This document shows positions 37,749-45,347 of a DNA stretch of 54,705 nucleotides, one piece after another. The DNA is from Gaiellasilicea sp031371615 (GTDB lineage: Bacteria; Actinomycetota; Thermoleophilia; Gaiellales; Gaiellaceae). How positions within the stretch are numbered: position 1 is the stretch's first letter; each line of letters begins with the position of its first letter. A program made the translations under genes and the position numbers. Below the pieces are notes generated by a model that worked only from the letters and a program-made list of their open reading frames with translations, was not told the DNA's origin and searched no databases. Where the stretch lies: NCBI GenBank assembly GCA_031371615.1, contig JANMJY010000063.1:1-54705 (forward strand), read 5' to 3'.

Positions 37749-38371
37749 AGCTGGCGCCACCCGATCAGCTCGATCTCGAGCTCGCCGAGGCGCTCGCGCA
37801 CCCGCGGGTCGGTCAGCGTTTCGAGCTCGCGCTCCCGCGGGGCTGAGTAGCTCGACTCGAGCCCGTCGGCGTAGCCGGGATGGCAGCCGAGCTCGGTGTC
37901 GCCGTTCTCGAGCCGGCCGAGAAGGTTCAGCAGGCTCTCGACGCCGATCGCCTGCTCGCCGTAGTAGTCGGCGACGTGGCGGACCGAGTGCTCACGCATC
38001 GGCAGCTCGTGCCGGTCGGCGAAGGCGACGAAGACGGCGTGGATGCGCGGGTCGCGGTGCGTGTGGTGGTGAGAGTCGATGTGCGTCGGGCGCCCGCCGA
38101 CGAGTTGCTCGAAAATGGCCAGCTGCCGCGCGAGCTCGGCGTCGCAGGTCTCCGCAGTGACGGTCAGCTCGTCGCGATGATCGAGGTCTGCGTGCAGGCC
38201 AACGGACATGCTGGGGGTGCGCCGGGCGATCTTCGCCCCCTCCGCGGCTCCGGGGCGGTCGACCATCAGGCTCGCGCTGGTCACGATCCCGCGCTCGTGG
38301 GCCTCGAGGATGCCGCGGTTGACCCCGGCCGCGAGGCCCAGGTCGTCCGCGTTCACGATCAGTCGCTTCAC
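37745..38371 (-). CDS. YdjC/ChbG-family carbohydrate deacetylase
   Basis: This 208-residue protein has the family motifs IVNADDLGLAAGVNRGI (metal-binding Asp pair), VGLHADL (His) and THIDSHHHTH (second metal site). ChbG removes acetyl groups from chitobiose-type sugars; HpnK-like members act on other glycans or lipids. At 208 residues it is shorter than most members (about 240-290). The neighbouring D-lyxose isomerase-like cupin suggests a sugar-processing pair. Confidence 0.85.
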   Translation of the reverse strand: MKRLIVNADDLGLAAGVNRGILEAHERGIVTSASLMVDRPGAAEGAKIARRTPSMSVGLHADLDHRDELTVTAETCDAELARQLAIFEQLVGGRPTHIDSHHHTHRDPRIHAVFVAFADRHELPMREHSVRHVADYYGEQAIGVESLLNLLGRLENGDTELGCHPGYADGLESSYSAPRERELETLTDPRVRERLGELEIELIGWRQL

Positions 38372-38392
38372 AGAGGGTTCCGGGGAGGAAGC

Positions 38393-38947
38393 CTATGCGT
38401 CTCGTCCCGCGCGGCGCGCGAGCTCCTCCTCGACCAGGCGAGGGTCGAGCCCGCGCGCGGCGAGCAGCGCGTAGCTGTGGAACCAGAGGTCTGCGAGCTC
38501 CTCGACGAGCCGCTGATCCGATTCCCCCGCGCCCGCGAGGGCGGCCTCGAGCCCTTCCTCGCCGACCTTCCTTGCCGCGAGTGCCGGATCGTCGAGCAGC
38601 GTGACCACGTACGAGCCCTCCGGCCGTTCCAGCCCGCGCTCGGCGATCACGCGCCACAGCCAAGGCGCGAAGCACGACTCCGCTCCCGTGTGGCAGACCG
38701 GGCCCGCCGGCTGTACCCGCAGGAGGATCGCGTCGCCGTCGCAGTCGTCGCGGATCTCCTCGACCGCGAGCGTGTTGCCGGAGGTCTCGCCCTTGCGCCA
38801 GTACGTCCCGCGCGAACGGCTCCAGAACCAGGCCTCGCCGCTCGCCCGCGTGCGGCGGAGCGCCTCCTCGTCCGTCCAGGCGAGCATCAGCACGCGGTTC
38901 GTGCCGGCGTCCTGCACGATCGCCGCCGTCAGATCCGGACGTCCCAT
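38393..38947 (-). CDS. hisIE: Bifunctional phosphoribosyl-AMP cyclohydrolase / phosphoribosyl-ATP pyrophosphatase
   Basis: This 184-residue fusion has HisI (about 1-105; VLMLAWTDEEALRRT, SRSRGTYWRKGETSGN, DCDGDAILLRV, GPVCHTG with zinc and magnesium ligands) and HisE (about 108-180; SYVVTLLDDP, KVGEEGLEAALAG, LVEELADLWFHSYALL). It catalyses the second and third steps of histidine synthesis. ATG 38947 has AGGAGG just upstream and lies 19 bases inside hisF. Last gene of the minus-strand his operon. Confidence 0.93.
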   Translation of the reverse strand: MGRPDLTAAIVQDAGTNRVLMLAWTDEEALRRTRASGEAWFWSRSRGTYWRKGETSGNTLAVEEIRDDCDGDAILLRVQPAGPVCHTGAESCFAPWLWRVIAERGLERPEGSYVVTLLDDPALAARKVGEEGLEAALAGAGESDQRLVEELADLWFHSYALLAARGLDPRLVEEELARRAGRDA

Positions 38948-39669
38948 CCCGCCTCCTTGAGCTCCGCTTTCAGTTCCTGGACGCGTTCGGGCCGCTCGTG
39001 CACGATCGAGGCGACGAGCGCGGCTTCGGCGCCGGCCGCAAACGCTTGTGCCAGGTGACGCGCCTCGCCTGCGCCACCCGAGGCGATCACCGGGACGCCG
39101 ACCGCCTCCGCGATCGCCGCCGTCAGCTCCAGGTCGTAGCCCGTCCTCGTCCCGTCGGAGTCGATCGACGTCACGAGCAGCTCGCCCGCCCCGCGCGCGA
39201 CCGCCTCGCCGGCCCAGGCCACGGCGTCGGCGTCCCTCTCGGTGCGGCCGCCGTGGGTGACGACCCGGCCGCCACGAGCGTCGATCGCACACACCACCGC
39301 CTGCGAGCCGAACTCCGCGGCCAGCTCCGTCAGGAGCGCCGGGTCGTCGAACGCGGCGCGATTGACGGCGACCTTGTCGGCACCGGCGCGGAGCAACGCG
39401 CGGGCGTCCTCGAGGCCCGAGATCCCCCCGCCGACCGTGAACGGGATCGTCAGTCGCTCGGCGGCCCGCTCGACAAGCTCCAGCGTCGGGCTGCGGCCGT
39501 CCACCGTGGCGGTGATGTCGAGGAAGACGAGCTCGTCGGCCCCGACGTCGGAGTAGCGCCGGGCGAGCTCGACCGGATCGCCGACGTCGCGCAGCGTTTC
39601 GAAGCGGACGCCCTTGACGACGCGGCCGCCCGTGACGTCGAGACAGGGGATCAGGCGCTTCTTGACCAT
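38929..39669 (-). CDS. hisF: Imidazole glycerol phosphate synthase subunit HisF
   Basis: This 246-residue (beta/alpha)8 barrel starts MVKKRLIPCLDVTGGRVVKG, with catalytic Asp11; the second catalytic Asp is in VVCAIDARGG (near 130). PFTVGGGI and VIASGGAG are phosphate-binding loops. With HisH it makes imidazole glycerol phosphate and AICAR from PRFAR and ammonia. It overlaps hisH by 19 bases. Confidence 0.95.
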   Translation of the reverse strand: MVKKRLIPCLDVTGGRVVKGVRFETLRDVGDPVELARRYSDVGADELVFLDITATVDGRSPTLELVERAAERLTIPFTVGGGISGLEDARALLRAGADKVAVNRAAFDDPALLTELAAEFGSQAVVCAIDARGGRVVTHGGRTERDADAVAWAGEAVARGAGELLVTSIDSDGTRTGYDLELTAAIAEAVGVPVIASGGAGEARHLAQAFAAGAEAALVASIVHERPERVQELKAELKEAGWDVRI

Positions 39670-40247
39670 GCCAGGACGTTCTCGAGCAGGCGCGCCCCCG
39701 CCGCGCTGCTTCGCTCCGGATGGAACTGGACGCCGGCGAGCGCGCCGTTTTCGATTGCGGCGACGATCGGGCCGCCGTGATCGACCCGCGCGACGACGAG
39801 CTCCTCGTCATCGGGCTGGACGGCATAGCTGTGGGCGAAGTACACGTCGGCGCCGTCGAGACCGTCGAGGATACGCGAGGGCTGCGTGCACGCGAGCTCG
39901 TTCCAGCCCATGTGCGGCACGGTGGGAGCGTCCACCCTGCGAACCCCGCCGCCGAGCAGCCCCAGCCCTTCGCCGCCCTCCTCGCTCTCCCCGAAGAGGA
40001 GCTGGAGCCCGACGCAGATGCCGAGGACTGGCAGGCCGCTCGACACGCGTTCGCGCAGCACGCCGGCGAGCGGCTCCAGCCCTGCGGCGGCGCTCGCCAG
40101 GTGGCCGACGCCTGCGACGACAGCGAGTGGCGCCGCGGCGACCTCCGCCGGATCCTTCGTCACGATCGGCTCCGCGCCCGCGCGAGTGAACGCCGAGCAG
40201 ACGCTGCGCAGGTTGCCGGCGCCGTAGTCGGCGAGCACGACCCTCAC
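39651..40247 (-). CDS. hisH: Imidazole glycerol phosphate synthase glutamine amidotransferase subunit HisH
   Basis: This 198-residue class I amidotransferase has the triad Cys78 (LGICVGLQLLF), His176 and Glu178 (GVQFHPERS). YFAHSYAV matches the usual YFVHSY. The oxyanion-strand motif usually reading PGVGAF is AGVGHL here. It supplies ammonia to HisF. GTG 40247 overlaps the hisCB stop by four bases and gives the standard N-terminus MRVVLADYGAGNL. Confidence 0.94.
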   Translation of the reverse strand: MRVVLADYGAGNLRSVCSAFTRAGAEPIVTKDPAEVAAAPLAVVAGVGHLASAAAGLEPLAGVLRERVSSGLPVLGICVGLQLLFGESEEGGEGLGLLGGGVRRVDAPTVPHMGWNELACTQPSRILDGLDGADVYFAHSYAVQPDDEELVVARVDHGGPIVAAIENGALAGVQFHPERSSAAGARLLENVLAWSRSA

Positions 40248-41812
40248 GCCAGTCCCTTCGTCGACTGGACGCCGCCGGCAGCCGGGGCGCACGCCTCGCG
40301 GAGCGCCCGGCCGAGCGCCTTGAACGCCGCTTCGGCGACGTGGTGGTCGTCCGAGCCGGCCGCGGAGACGTGCACCGTGCAGCCGGCCTGCATCGCGAAG
40401 CGCTCGAGCGCGTGCGGAAGCAGCGACAGGGCGAGCCCGCCGACTCGTTCGCCGGTGAAGGCCAGCGAGACCTCCGCGTGCGGACGTCGGACGAGATCGA
40501 CGGTGGCCGTCGCGCTCGCCTCGTCCATCGGCACCGTCGCCGTCCCGTAGCGGGCGATCCCCTGCCGCTCGCCGAGCGCCTCCGCGAGCGCGTCGCCGAG
40601 CGCGGCGAGGACGTCCTCCACGGTGTGATGCTCGTCGACGTCGAGGTCGCCGCCGGCGAGCAGCTCGAGGTCGACGCCGGCGTGGAACGCCCAGAGCGTG
40701 AGCAGGTGGTCGAGGAAGCCGATGCCCGTGGCGCAGCGCACGAGGCCGGCGCCGTCGAGGTCGAGCGACAAGCTCAGCGCCGTTTCGGTGCTCGTCCGGG
40801 TGACGTACGCGGTACGGCCTGGCGACGGGGTGCTTGCCGCCCCGAGCGCAGCGAGGATGACATCGTTCTCCCGCGGCCGCCGCAGCGTGATCCGGATACC
40901 GCCGCTGACCTCACGCACGACGAGCCCCTGCCCCTCGAGCATCGCTCCGAGCGGCTTCTCGGAGCGGAGGAAGACGAAGTTGCCGTGGCTCTCGGGGCAG
41001 TCGTGGCCGGCCGCGACGAGCGCGGCCCGAACGCGCTCTCGCTCGGCGAGCGTGTGGTTGACGTCGACCCGCGGCTCGCGCAGCGCTGCGGCGCCGATCC
41101 GTGCGGCCGGCCCACTCAGGCTCGCCGGCGGCCGCCGCAGCTCGAGCTCGGCCGCCACCTCCGGCGAGGCGACCGCCCAGCCGACGCGTAGCGCCGCGAA
41201 GCCGAACGCCTTCGAGAGCGTCCGCAAGACGATCAGGTTCGGCTGCTCGGCGATCAGCGGCACGCAGGTCGCGCCGGCGTATTCGTAGTAGGCCTCGTCG
41301 ACGACGACCGCCGCGTCGGGGTTGGCGCGCGCGAGCATGGCGATCTCGGCCGGGTCGCGCAACGCCCCGGTCGGGTTGTTCGGGTTGCAGACCCAGATCA
41401 GGTCGGCGTTTTCGACCGAGCCCGTCGTCGACGCTCCCTCGAGCTCGGTCGCGATCCGGTAGAGGCCGTAAGTGGGCTCCTCGATCGCTGCCGCCGAGCC
41501 CGGCCCGAGGAACGTGCGTGCACAGAGCAGGATCAGCTCGTCGGCGCCGGCCCCGACCACCACATGCTCCGACGAGACGCCGCAGTAGCCGGCGGCGGCC
41601 TCGCGCAGCTCCATGTACGTGCCGTCCGGATACTCCTGCAGGCGGGCGAAGCTCTCCGCCAACGGCACCTGGGGGACGCCCGGAGTGGGGGGCGTGTTCT
41701 GGTCGTAGCGGAGGATCTGCTCCGGCCGAAGACCGTGTCGCGCGGCCACCTCCGCCGACGAGGGCGACCAGGCGTAGGCGCGGAAGCCATCTGGCAGCGG
41801 CTGGGCTCTCAT
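40244..41812 (-). CDS. hisCB: HisC-HisB fusion: histidinol-phosphate aminotransferase / imidazoleglycerol-phosphate dehydratase
   Basis: One uninterrupted 522-residue frame encodes both enzymes. Residues 1-325 are HisC: VCNPNNPTG (141-149), VVVDEAYYEY and the PLP lysine Lys201 in TLSKAFGFAALRVGW. Residues about 334-522 are HisB: RTSTETALS, TGIGFLDHLL, DEHHTVED and DDHHVAEAAFKALG (the metal-binding H-H-x-x-E motifs). The linker AASTPSPG has no stop and no ATG, GTG or TTG in frame, so separate translation of HisB is unlikely. Together they cover dehydration of IGP and transamination of imidazole-acetol phosphate, consecutive steps. ATG 41812 overlaps hisD by four bases. Confidence 0.88.
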   Translation of the reverse strand: MRAQPLPDGFRAYAWSPSSAEVAARHGLRPEQILRYDQNTPPTPGVPQVPLAESFARLQEYPDGTYMELREAAAGYCGVSSEHVVVGAGADELILLCARTFLGPGSAAAIEEPTYGLYRIATELEGASTTGSVENADLIWVCNPNNPTGALRDPAEIAMLARANPDAAVVVDEAYYEYAGATCVPLIAEQPNLIVLRTLSKAFGFAALRVGWAVASPEVAAELELRRPPASLSGPAARIGAAALREPRVDVNHTLAERERVRAALVAAGHDCPESHGNFVFLRSEKPLGAMLEGQGLVVREVSGGIRITLRRPRENDVILAALGAASTPSPGRTAYVTRTSTETALSLSLDLDGAGLVRCATGIGFLDHLLTLWAFHAGVDLELLAGGDLDVDEHHTVEDVLAALGDALAEALGERQGIARYGTATVPMDEASATATVDLVRRPHAEVSLAFTGERVGGLALSLLPHALERFAMQAGCTVHVSAAGSDDHHVAEAAFKALGRALREACAPAAGGVQSTKGLA

Positions 41813-42945
41813 GCCAGCTCCAGCGCGGCTGCGTGCAGCGGCAGCCCCTCGAGGCGGGCCAGCGGCAGGCCGATCGCGCGGGCCCGTGAGAGGTCGCCGC
41901 CGCGAACGACCTGGACGGGCTTGAGGAATGTCTCCAGACCGACCCCTCCGGAGCCGCGCGCCAGCCCTCCGGTGGGCAGGATGTGCGTCGCGCCGGCGGC
42001 GTAGTCGCCGACGACGGCGGACGTGCGCACGAAGACCGTGCCCGCGTTCCGGATCCGCGCGACGACCGGCTCCGGATCCTCCACCCAGAGCTCCAGATGC
42101 TCCGGCGCGTAGTCCTCGGAGAGCGCCACCGCCTCGTCGAGCGAGGACACGTCGCGGATCGAGACGTTCCCGGTGCCGGCGACGAGCTCGCGGACCGCGG
42201 CCGAGAGACCGGGATCGACGCTGAGCAGCATCGCTTCGCTGTCCGGGCCGTGCTCGGCCTGCGCCAGCAGGTCGGCGGCGCAGCGGGCTGGATCGGCCGA
42301 GGTGTCTGCGATCAGGACGACCTCGCTCGGCCCCGCGGGCAGGTCGATCCCGACCCGGCTCGAGACGAGCAGCTTCGCCGCGGTCACCCAGCGGTTGCCG
42401 GGGCCGACGATCTTGTCGACCGGCGCGATCGTCTCCGTGCCGTACGCGAGCGCGGCCACGGCCTGGGCGCCGCCGACCGCGTAGACCTCGTCGATGCCGA
42501 GCGCATGGGCCGCGGCCAGCGTCGCCTCGGACACCTTCGGCGTCACGACCGCGATCCGTTCGACGCCGGCTACCTGCGCTGGAACGGCTGCCATGACGAG
42601 CGAGGACGGATAGGCGGCCCGGCCGCCGGGGACGTAGACGCCGACCGAGGAGAGTGGGAGCCAGCGCCGCTCTGCATGGACGCCCGTGACCGCCTCGAGC
42701 GCGACGTCCGGCGGTCGCTGCGGCTGGCAGAAGGCGGCGACCGCGTCCGCCAGCGCTCGTATGGCAGCCAGCTCGTCCGGCTCCAGACGCGCCGTGCGAA
42801 GCCGTTCGGCCTGCACCCGCAGCTCCGGCCGCTCGCCGTCGAGGCGCTCCGTCCAGTCGAGCAGCGCAGCGTCGCCGCGCTCCCTGACGTCCGCCACGAT
42901 CTCGGCGACCCGCGGCAGCACGTCTTCGAGGGCCGCTCCCCTCAC
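41809..42945 (-). CDS. hisD: Histidinol dehydrogenase
   Basis: This 378-residue enzyme oxidises histidinol to histidine in two NAD-dependent steps. Motifs: GVYVPGGRAAYPSSLVM, VYAVGGAQAVAALAYGTE, VDKIVGPGNRWVTAAK, IDLPAGPSEV, AEHGPDSEA and DYAPEHLEL, which contain the zinc and catalytic residues. It is shorter than the usual 420-440, mainly at the N-terminus and in the C-terminal region. The GTG overlaps the hisG stop by four bases. Confidence 0.94.
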   Translation of the reverse strand: MRGAALEDVLPRVAEIVADVRERGDAALLDWTERLDGERPELRVQAERLRTARLEPDELAAIRALADAVAAFCQPQRPPDVALEAVTGVHAERRWLPLSSVGVYVPGGRAAYPSSLVMAAVPAQVAGVERIAVVTPKVSEATLAAAHALGIDEVYAVGGAQAVAALAYGTETIAPVDKIVGPGNRWVTAAKLLVSSRVGIDLPAGPSEVVLIADTSADPARCAADLLAQAEHGPDSEAMLLSVDPGLSAAVRELVAGTGNVSIRDVSSLDEAVALSEDYAPEHLELWVEDPEPVVARIRNAGTVFVRTSAVVGDYAAGATHILPTGGLARGSGGVGLETFLKPVQVVRGGDLSRARAIGLPLARLEGLPLHAAALELA

Positions 42946-43832
42946 GCGACGAGCCGCTCCACCCGCAGCACGAGGATCGACGAGGCACCCGCGGCCTTGA
43001 GCGGAGCCAGCAGGTTCCAGATGTCGTCGGCGTCGACCGCGGCGTGCACCGCGATCTGGCCCGGCTCGGCCAGGTCGATCACCGACGGCGCACCGAGGCC
43101 GGGGAGCAGGTTCCGGATCGCCTCCAACGCCGAGCTCGGCGCGTTCAGCATCAGATAGCGCCGGCGTCGCGCCGCGACGACGCCGGAGACCATGAGCACG
43201 ACACGGTCGACGAGCTCGCGCCGCTCGTCGAGTGCGGCTTCGCTCGCGATCAGCACCGCCTGGGACTCCAGCAGGCTGCCCAGCAGCCGCAGACCGTTCG
43301 CGCTCGCAGTCGATCCGGTCGAGACGAGATCGACGATCGCGTCGGAGAGGCCGAGCCGCGGCGCGGCCTCGACCGATCCGGACACCGGCACGAGCTCGGC
43401 CGTCACGCCGAGCTCCGCCAGGCGGGCTTTCGTCGAGGCCGGGTAGGCGGTCGCGATGCGGAGTCCGTCGAGGTCGCTCAGCCCCGTCTGCGGCGCGTCC
43501 TCCGGCACCGCCGCCTGCAGCGTGCAGCGGGCGAACCCGAGCTCGGCCAGCGTGACGACGTCGACCTCGGCCTCGGCGACGAGGTTGGCGCCGGTGATCC
43601 CCAGGTCGACCACGCCGTCCTGGACGTACTCGGGGACGTCATGCGCTCGGACGAGCAGCAGGTCGACGGGTGCGTTCGAGCACGGGACGAGCAACGCCCG
43701 GTCGGTCGCCTCGAAGCTGAGGCCGGCGTCGGCGCAGAGCCGCAACGCCGGCTCCGCCATCCGTCCCTTGGAGGGCACGGCGAGAGTGAGCCGGCCGTTC
43801 GTACCGGCGCGGACGAACCCGTTCCCGGCCAT
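42942..43832 (-). CDS. hisG: ATP phosphoribosyltransferase, long (regulatory) form
   Basis: This 296-residue enzyme commits ATP and PRPP to histidine synthesis. Catalytic part: LTLAVPSKGRMAEPAL, DGVVDLGITGANLVAE, RIATAYPASTKARLAE and DAIVDLVSTGSTASANGL (PRPP loop). The C-terminal domain (about 220-296) is the ACT-like histidine-binding domain of long-form HisG, so feedback inhibition is expected and no HisZ is needed. The ATG follows the yerC stop directly. Confidence 0.94.
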   Translation of the reverse strand: MAGNGFVRAGTNGRLTLAVPSKGRMAEPALRLCADAGLSFEATDRALLVPCSNAPVDLLLVRAHDVPEYVQDGVVDLGITGANLVAEAEVDVVTLAELGFARCTLQAAVPEDAPQTGLSDLDGLRIATAYPASTKARLAELGVTAELVPVSGSVEAAPRLGLSDAIVDLVSTGSTASANGLRLLGSLLESQAVLIASEAALDERRELVDRVVLMVSGVVAARRRRYLMLNAPSSALEAIRNLLPGLGAPSVIDLAEPGQIAVHAAVDADDIWNLLAPLKAAGASSILVLRVERLVA

Positions 43833-44150
43833 CTAACGGCGCTTTCGCTTCGGCGAGGTTCGGTCGAGCGCGAGCCGGTAACCACCGGTTCCGTGCCTGA
43901 GCCACTGGGCCACTCGGGTCACCGTGGCGGTGCTCGTCGGAACGCGCTCGGCGATCTCGACGTACGGAACGTGCTGCTCGAGCAGCTTCGCGGTCTGCCA
44001 CCGGTGCGTGAGCGCCTCCAGCTCCGGAAGCGTGCAGAGATCGCGCAGGAACCGGCGGGCCTCGTCGCGTGTGCGCACGGTCAGAACGGCGTCGGCAAGG
44101 TCGTCCAGGCCGGGGATCTGCTCCACGTCGCGGTTGAGGTCGACTGTCAT
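43833..44150 (-). CDS. yerC: YerC/YecD-family TrpR-like regulator
   Basis: This 105-residue protein belongs to the TrpR-related YerC/YecD family: LCTLPELEALTHRWQTAKLLEQHVPYVEIAERVPTSTATVTRVAQWLRHG is the six-helix TrpR-like core, with the reading head in TSTATVTRVAQWL. It heads the his operon (hisG starts one base after its stop). TrpR-family repressors recognise paired CTAG half-sites, and such sites lie directly in front of this gene, so it probably represses its own operon and hisA. The co-repressor is unknown; histidine is plausible. Confidence 0.9.
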   Translation of the reverse strand: MTVDLNRDVEQIPGLDDLADAVLTVRTRDEARRFLRDLCTLPELEALTHRWQTAKLLEQHVPYVEIAERVPTSTATVTRVAQWLRHGTGGYRLALDRTSPKRKRR

Positions 44151-44156
44151 GCCCTC

Positions 44157-44180
44157 ATGCTAGCATGCTAGCGTGTTAGC
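44157..44180. promoter_or_regulatory. Predicted YerC/TrpR-like operator between yerC-his and hisA
   Basis: The perfect palindrome GCTAGCATGCTAGC (44159-44172) has the CTAG-N4-CTAG spacing of the E. coli trp operator core (ACTAGTTAACTAGT). A third, imperfect half-site TTAG (44176-44179) follows with the same 8-bp period: CTAG 44160, CTAG 44168, TTAG 44176. The repeat fills the 22-bp gap between the divergent starts and overlaps the hisA GTG, so binding should block both transcripts. Confidence 0.7.
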
Positions 44181-44892
44181 GCGCGAGGACTTTACGATCT
44201 ACCCAGCGATCGACGTGCTCGAGGGCCGGGTCGTGCGCCTCTCGGAGGGCCGCCGCGAGGCAGTGACCGTCGAGGGAGGCGACCCTCTCGCCGCGGCGGA
44301 GCGCTTCGCCGCCGAGGGCGCCTCCTGGCTTCACCTCGTCGACCTCGACGGCGCCTTCTCCGGCGATCCGAACCCCGAGCTCGTGTCGCGCATCGCAGCG
44401 GTGGGCCCGCCGGTTCAGGTCGGCGGCGGCTACCGCAGCCTCGACTCGATCGACGCCGCTCTGGCGTCCGGGGCGGCGCGCGTGCTCGTCGGCACCGCTG
44501 CGCTGGACGTCGACTTCCTCTCCGCTGCGACCGCCCGGTTCGGCGAAGGCATCGCAGTGGCGATCGATGCTCGCGACGGCTCGGTGACCGTGCACGGCTG
44601 GACGCGCCCAGCGCCGCTCACGCCTGGGGAGCTCGCGCGCAGTTGCGCCGACGCCGGAGTCCGGAGAGTGCTGGTGACGAGCGCCCAACGGGACGGAACG
44701 CTCTCCGGCCCGGACGTGCCGCTCCTCGAGAGCGTCCTCGAGGCCGGCCTGCCGGTGATCGCTGCGGGCGGGATCGCGACGCTCGACGACCTCAGCGCGC
44801 TTCGCGAGCTCGGCTGCGAGGGCGCCGTCACCGGAAGCGCGATCTGGCTCGGTCGTTTTTCGCTTGGCGAAGCGCTTTATCACGTAAAGTGA
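44173..44892 (+). CDS. hisA: Phosphoribosylformimino-5-aminoimidazole carboxamide ribotide isomerase
   Basis: This 239-residue (beta/alpha)8 barrel has IYPAIDVLEGRVVRL with catalytic Asp14, VDLDGAFSG, VQVGGGYRS, VAIDARDG with the second catalytic Asp (near 136) and VIAAGGIATLDDL. It isomerises ProFAR to PRFAR, the HisF substrate. GTG 44173 is the only start possible, since an in-frame TAG lies at 44161. There is no room for a Shine-Dalgarno site, so the mRNA is probably leaderless. It is split from the rest of the pathway onto the opposite strand, facing yerC. No TrpF-type evidence (PriA) was identified. Confidence 0.92.
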   Translation: MLAREDFTIYPAIDVLEGRVVRLSEGRREAVTVEGGDPLAAAERFAAEGASWLHLVDLDGAFSGDPNPELVSRIAAVGPPVQVGGGYRSLDSIDAALASGAARVLVGTAALDVDFLSAATARFGEGIAVAIDARDGSVTVHGWTRPAPLTPGELARSCADAGVRRVLVTSAQRDGTLSGPDVPLLESVLEAGLPVIAAGGIATLDDLSALRELGCEGAVTGSAIWLGRFSLGEALYHVK

Positions 44893-44899
44893 CGGACCG

Positions 44900-45169
44900 A
44901 TGACGCCTGTCCGGATCCCGCCGATGCTCCGCGACCACGTCGAAGGGCAGCGAGAGCTCGTCGGCGAAGGCGATACGGTCAGGCAGGTGCTCGAGGACGT
45001 GATCGGGCGGTACCCCTCGTTGCGTGCCCATCTGTTCGAGCACGGCGAGCTGACGCCGTTCGTCAACGTCTACGTCGGCCGCGACGACGTGCGCACGCTG
45101 GACGGGTTGGACACACCGGTGAGCGGCAGCACGTTAATCCTGCTGCCGGCGATGGCGGGCGGGGTCTAG
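44900..45169 (+). CDS. MoaD/ThiS-family sulfur-carrier protein
   Basis: This 89-residue beta-grasp protein has VRIPPMLRDHVEGQRELVGEGDTVRQVLEDVIGRYP, NVYVGRDDVRTLDGLDTPV, and LILLPAMAGGV. The C-terminus carries Gly-Gly followed by Val; carriers of this family are activated on the terminal Gly-Gly, so the extra Val would need removal (as in Mec+/CysO systems) before thiocarboxylation. It lies seven bases after hisA and before a threonine-synthase-like gene, suggesting a sulfur-transfer partnership. Confidence 0.85.
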   Translation: MTPVRIPPMLRDHVEGQRELVGEGDTVRQVLEDVIGRYPSLRAHLFEHGELTPFVNVYVGRDDVRTLDGLDTPVSGSTLILLPAMAGGV

Positions 45170-45180
45170 CTCCACGATTC

Positions 45181-45209
45181 TTGCGGAAGCCGCAGCGGGC
45201 GACTACGCT
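45181..45209 (+). promoter_or_regulatory. Promoter before the threonine-synthase-like gene
   Basis: TTGCGG (45181-45186), a 17-bp spacer and TACGCT (45204-45209) fit a housekeeping promoter. Predicted transcription would start around 45216-45219, close to or at a GTG, so an untranslated leader or a leaderless short ORF precedes the gene at 45348. Confidence 0.5.
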
Positions 45210-45218
45210 TTCTCCATC

Positions 45219-45284
45219 GTGAGCGCGCACAAGCTCCCAGAGATTTGCGAGGGCCTTGTCATCGTGCGCGCACAGCTGCGCTAG
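45219..45284 (+). CDS. Possible leaderless upstream short ORF (21 codons)
   Basis: GTG 45219 opens a frame reading MSAHKLPEICEGLVIVRAQLR to TAG 45282-45284, starting where the predicted transcript begins. It contains one Cys but no run of a single amino acid, so any attenuator role is weakly supported. An inverted repeat ACCCGCC/GGCGGGT (around 45297-45334) stands between it and the next start codon and could mask the ribosome-binding site. Confidence 0.25.
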   Translation: MSAHKLPEICEGLVIVRAQLR

Positions 45285-45347
45285 CCGGCCTTCCACACCC
45301 GCCCCGCCGACTAGCACGAATCGCAGAGGCGGGTTGGTGAGCGGCAC

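Noticed and set aside
40244..42988. A 914-codon minus-strand frame
   Set aside because: The part above 41812 is an out-of-frame reading of hisD. Only 40244-41812 encodes HisC-HisB.
44157..44180. Short tandem repeat as a CRISPR or phase-variable repeat
   Set aside because: Only three 8-bp units occur, and their CTAG-N4-CTAG symmetry next to a TrpR-like gene is better explained as an operator.
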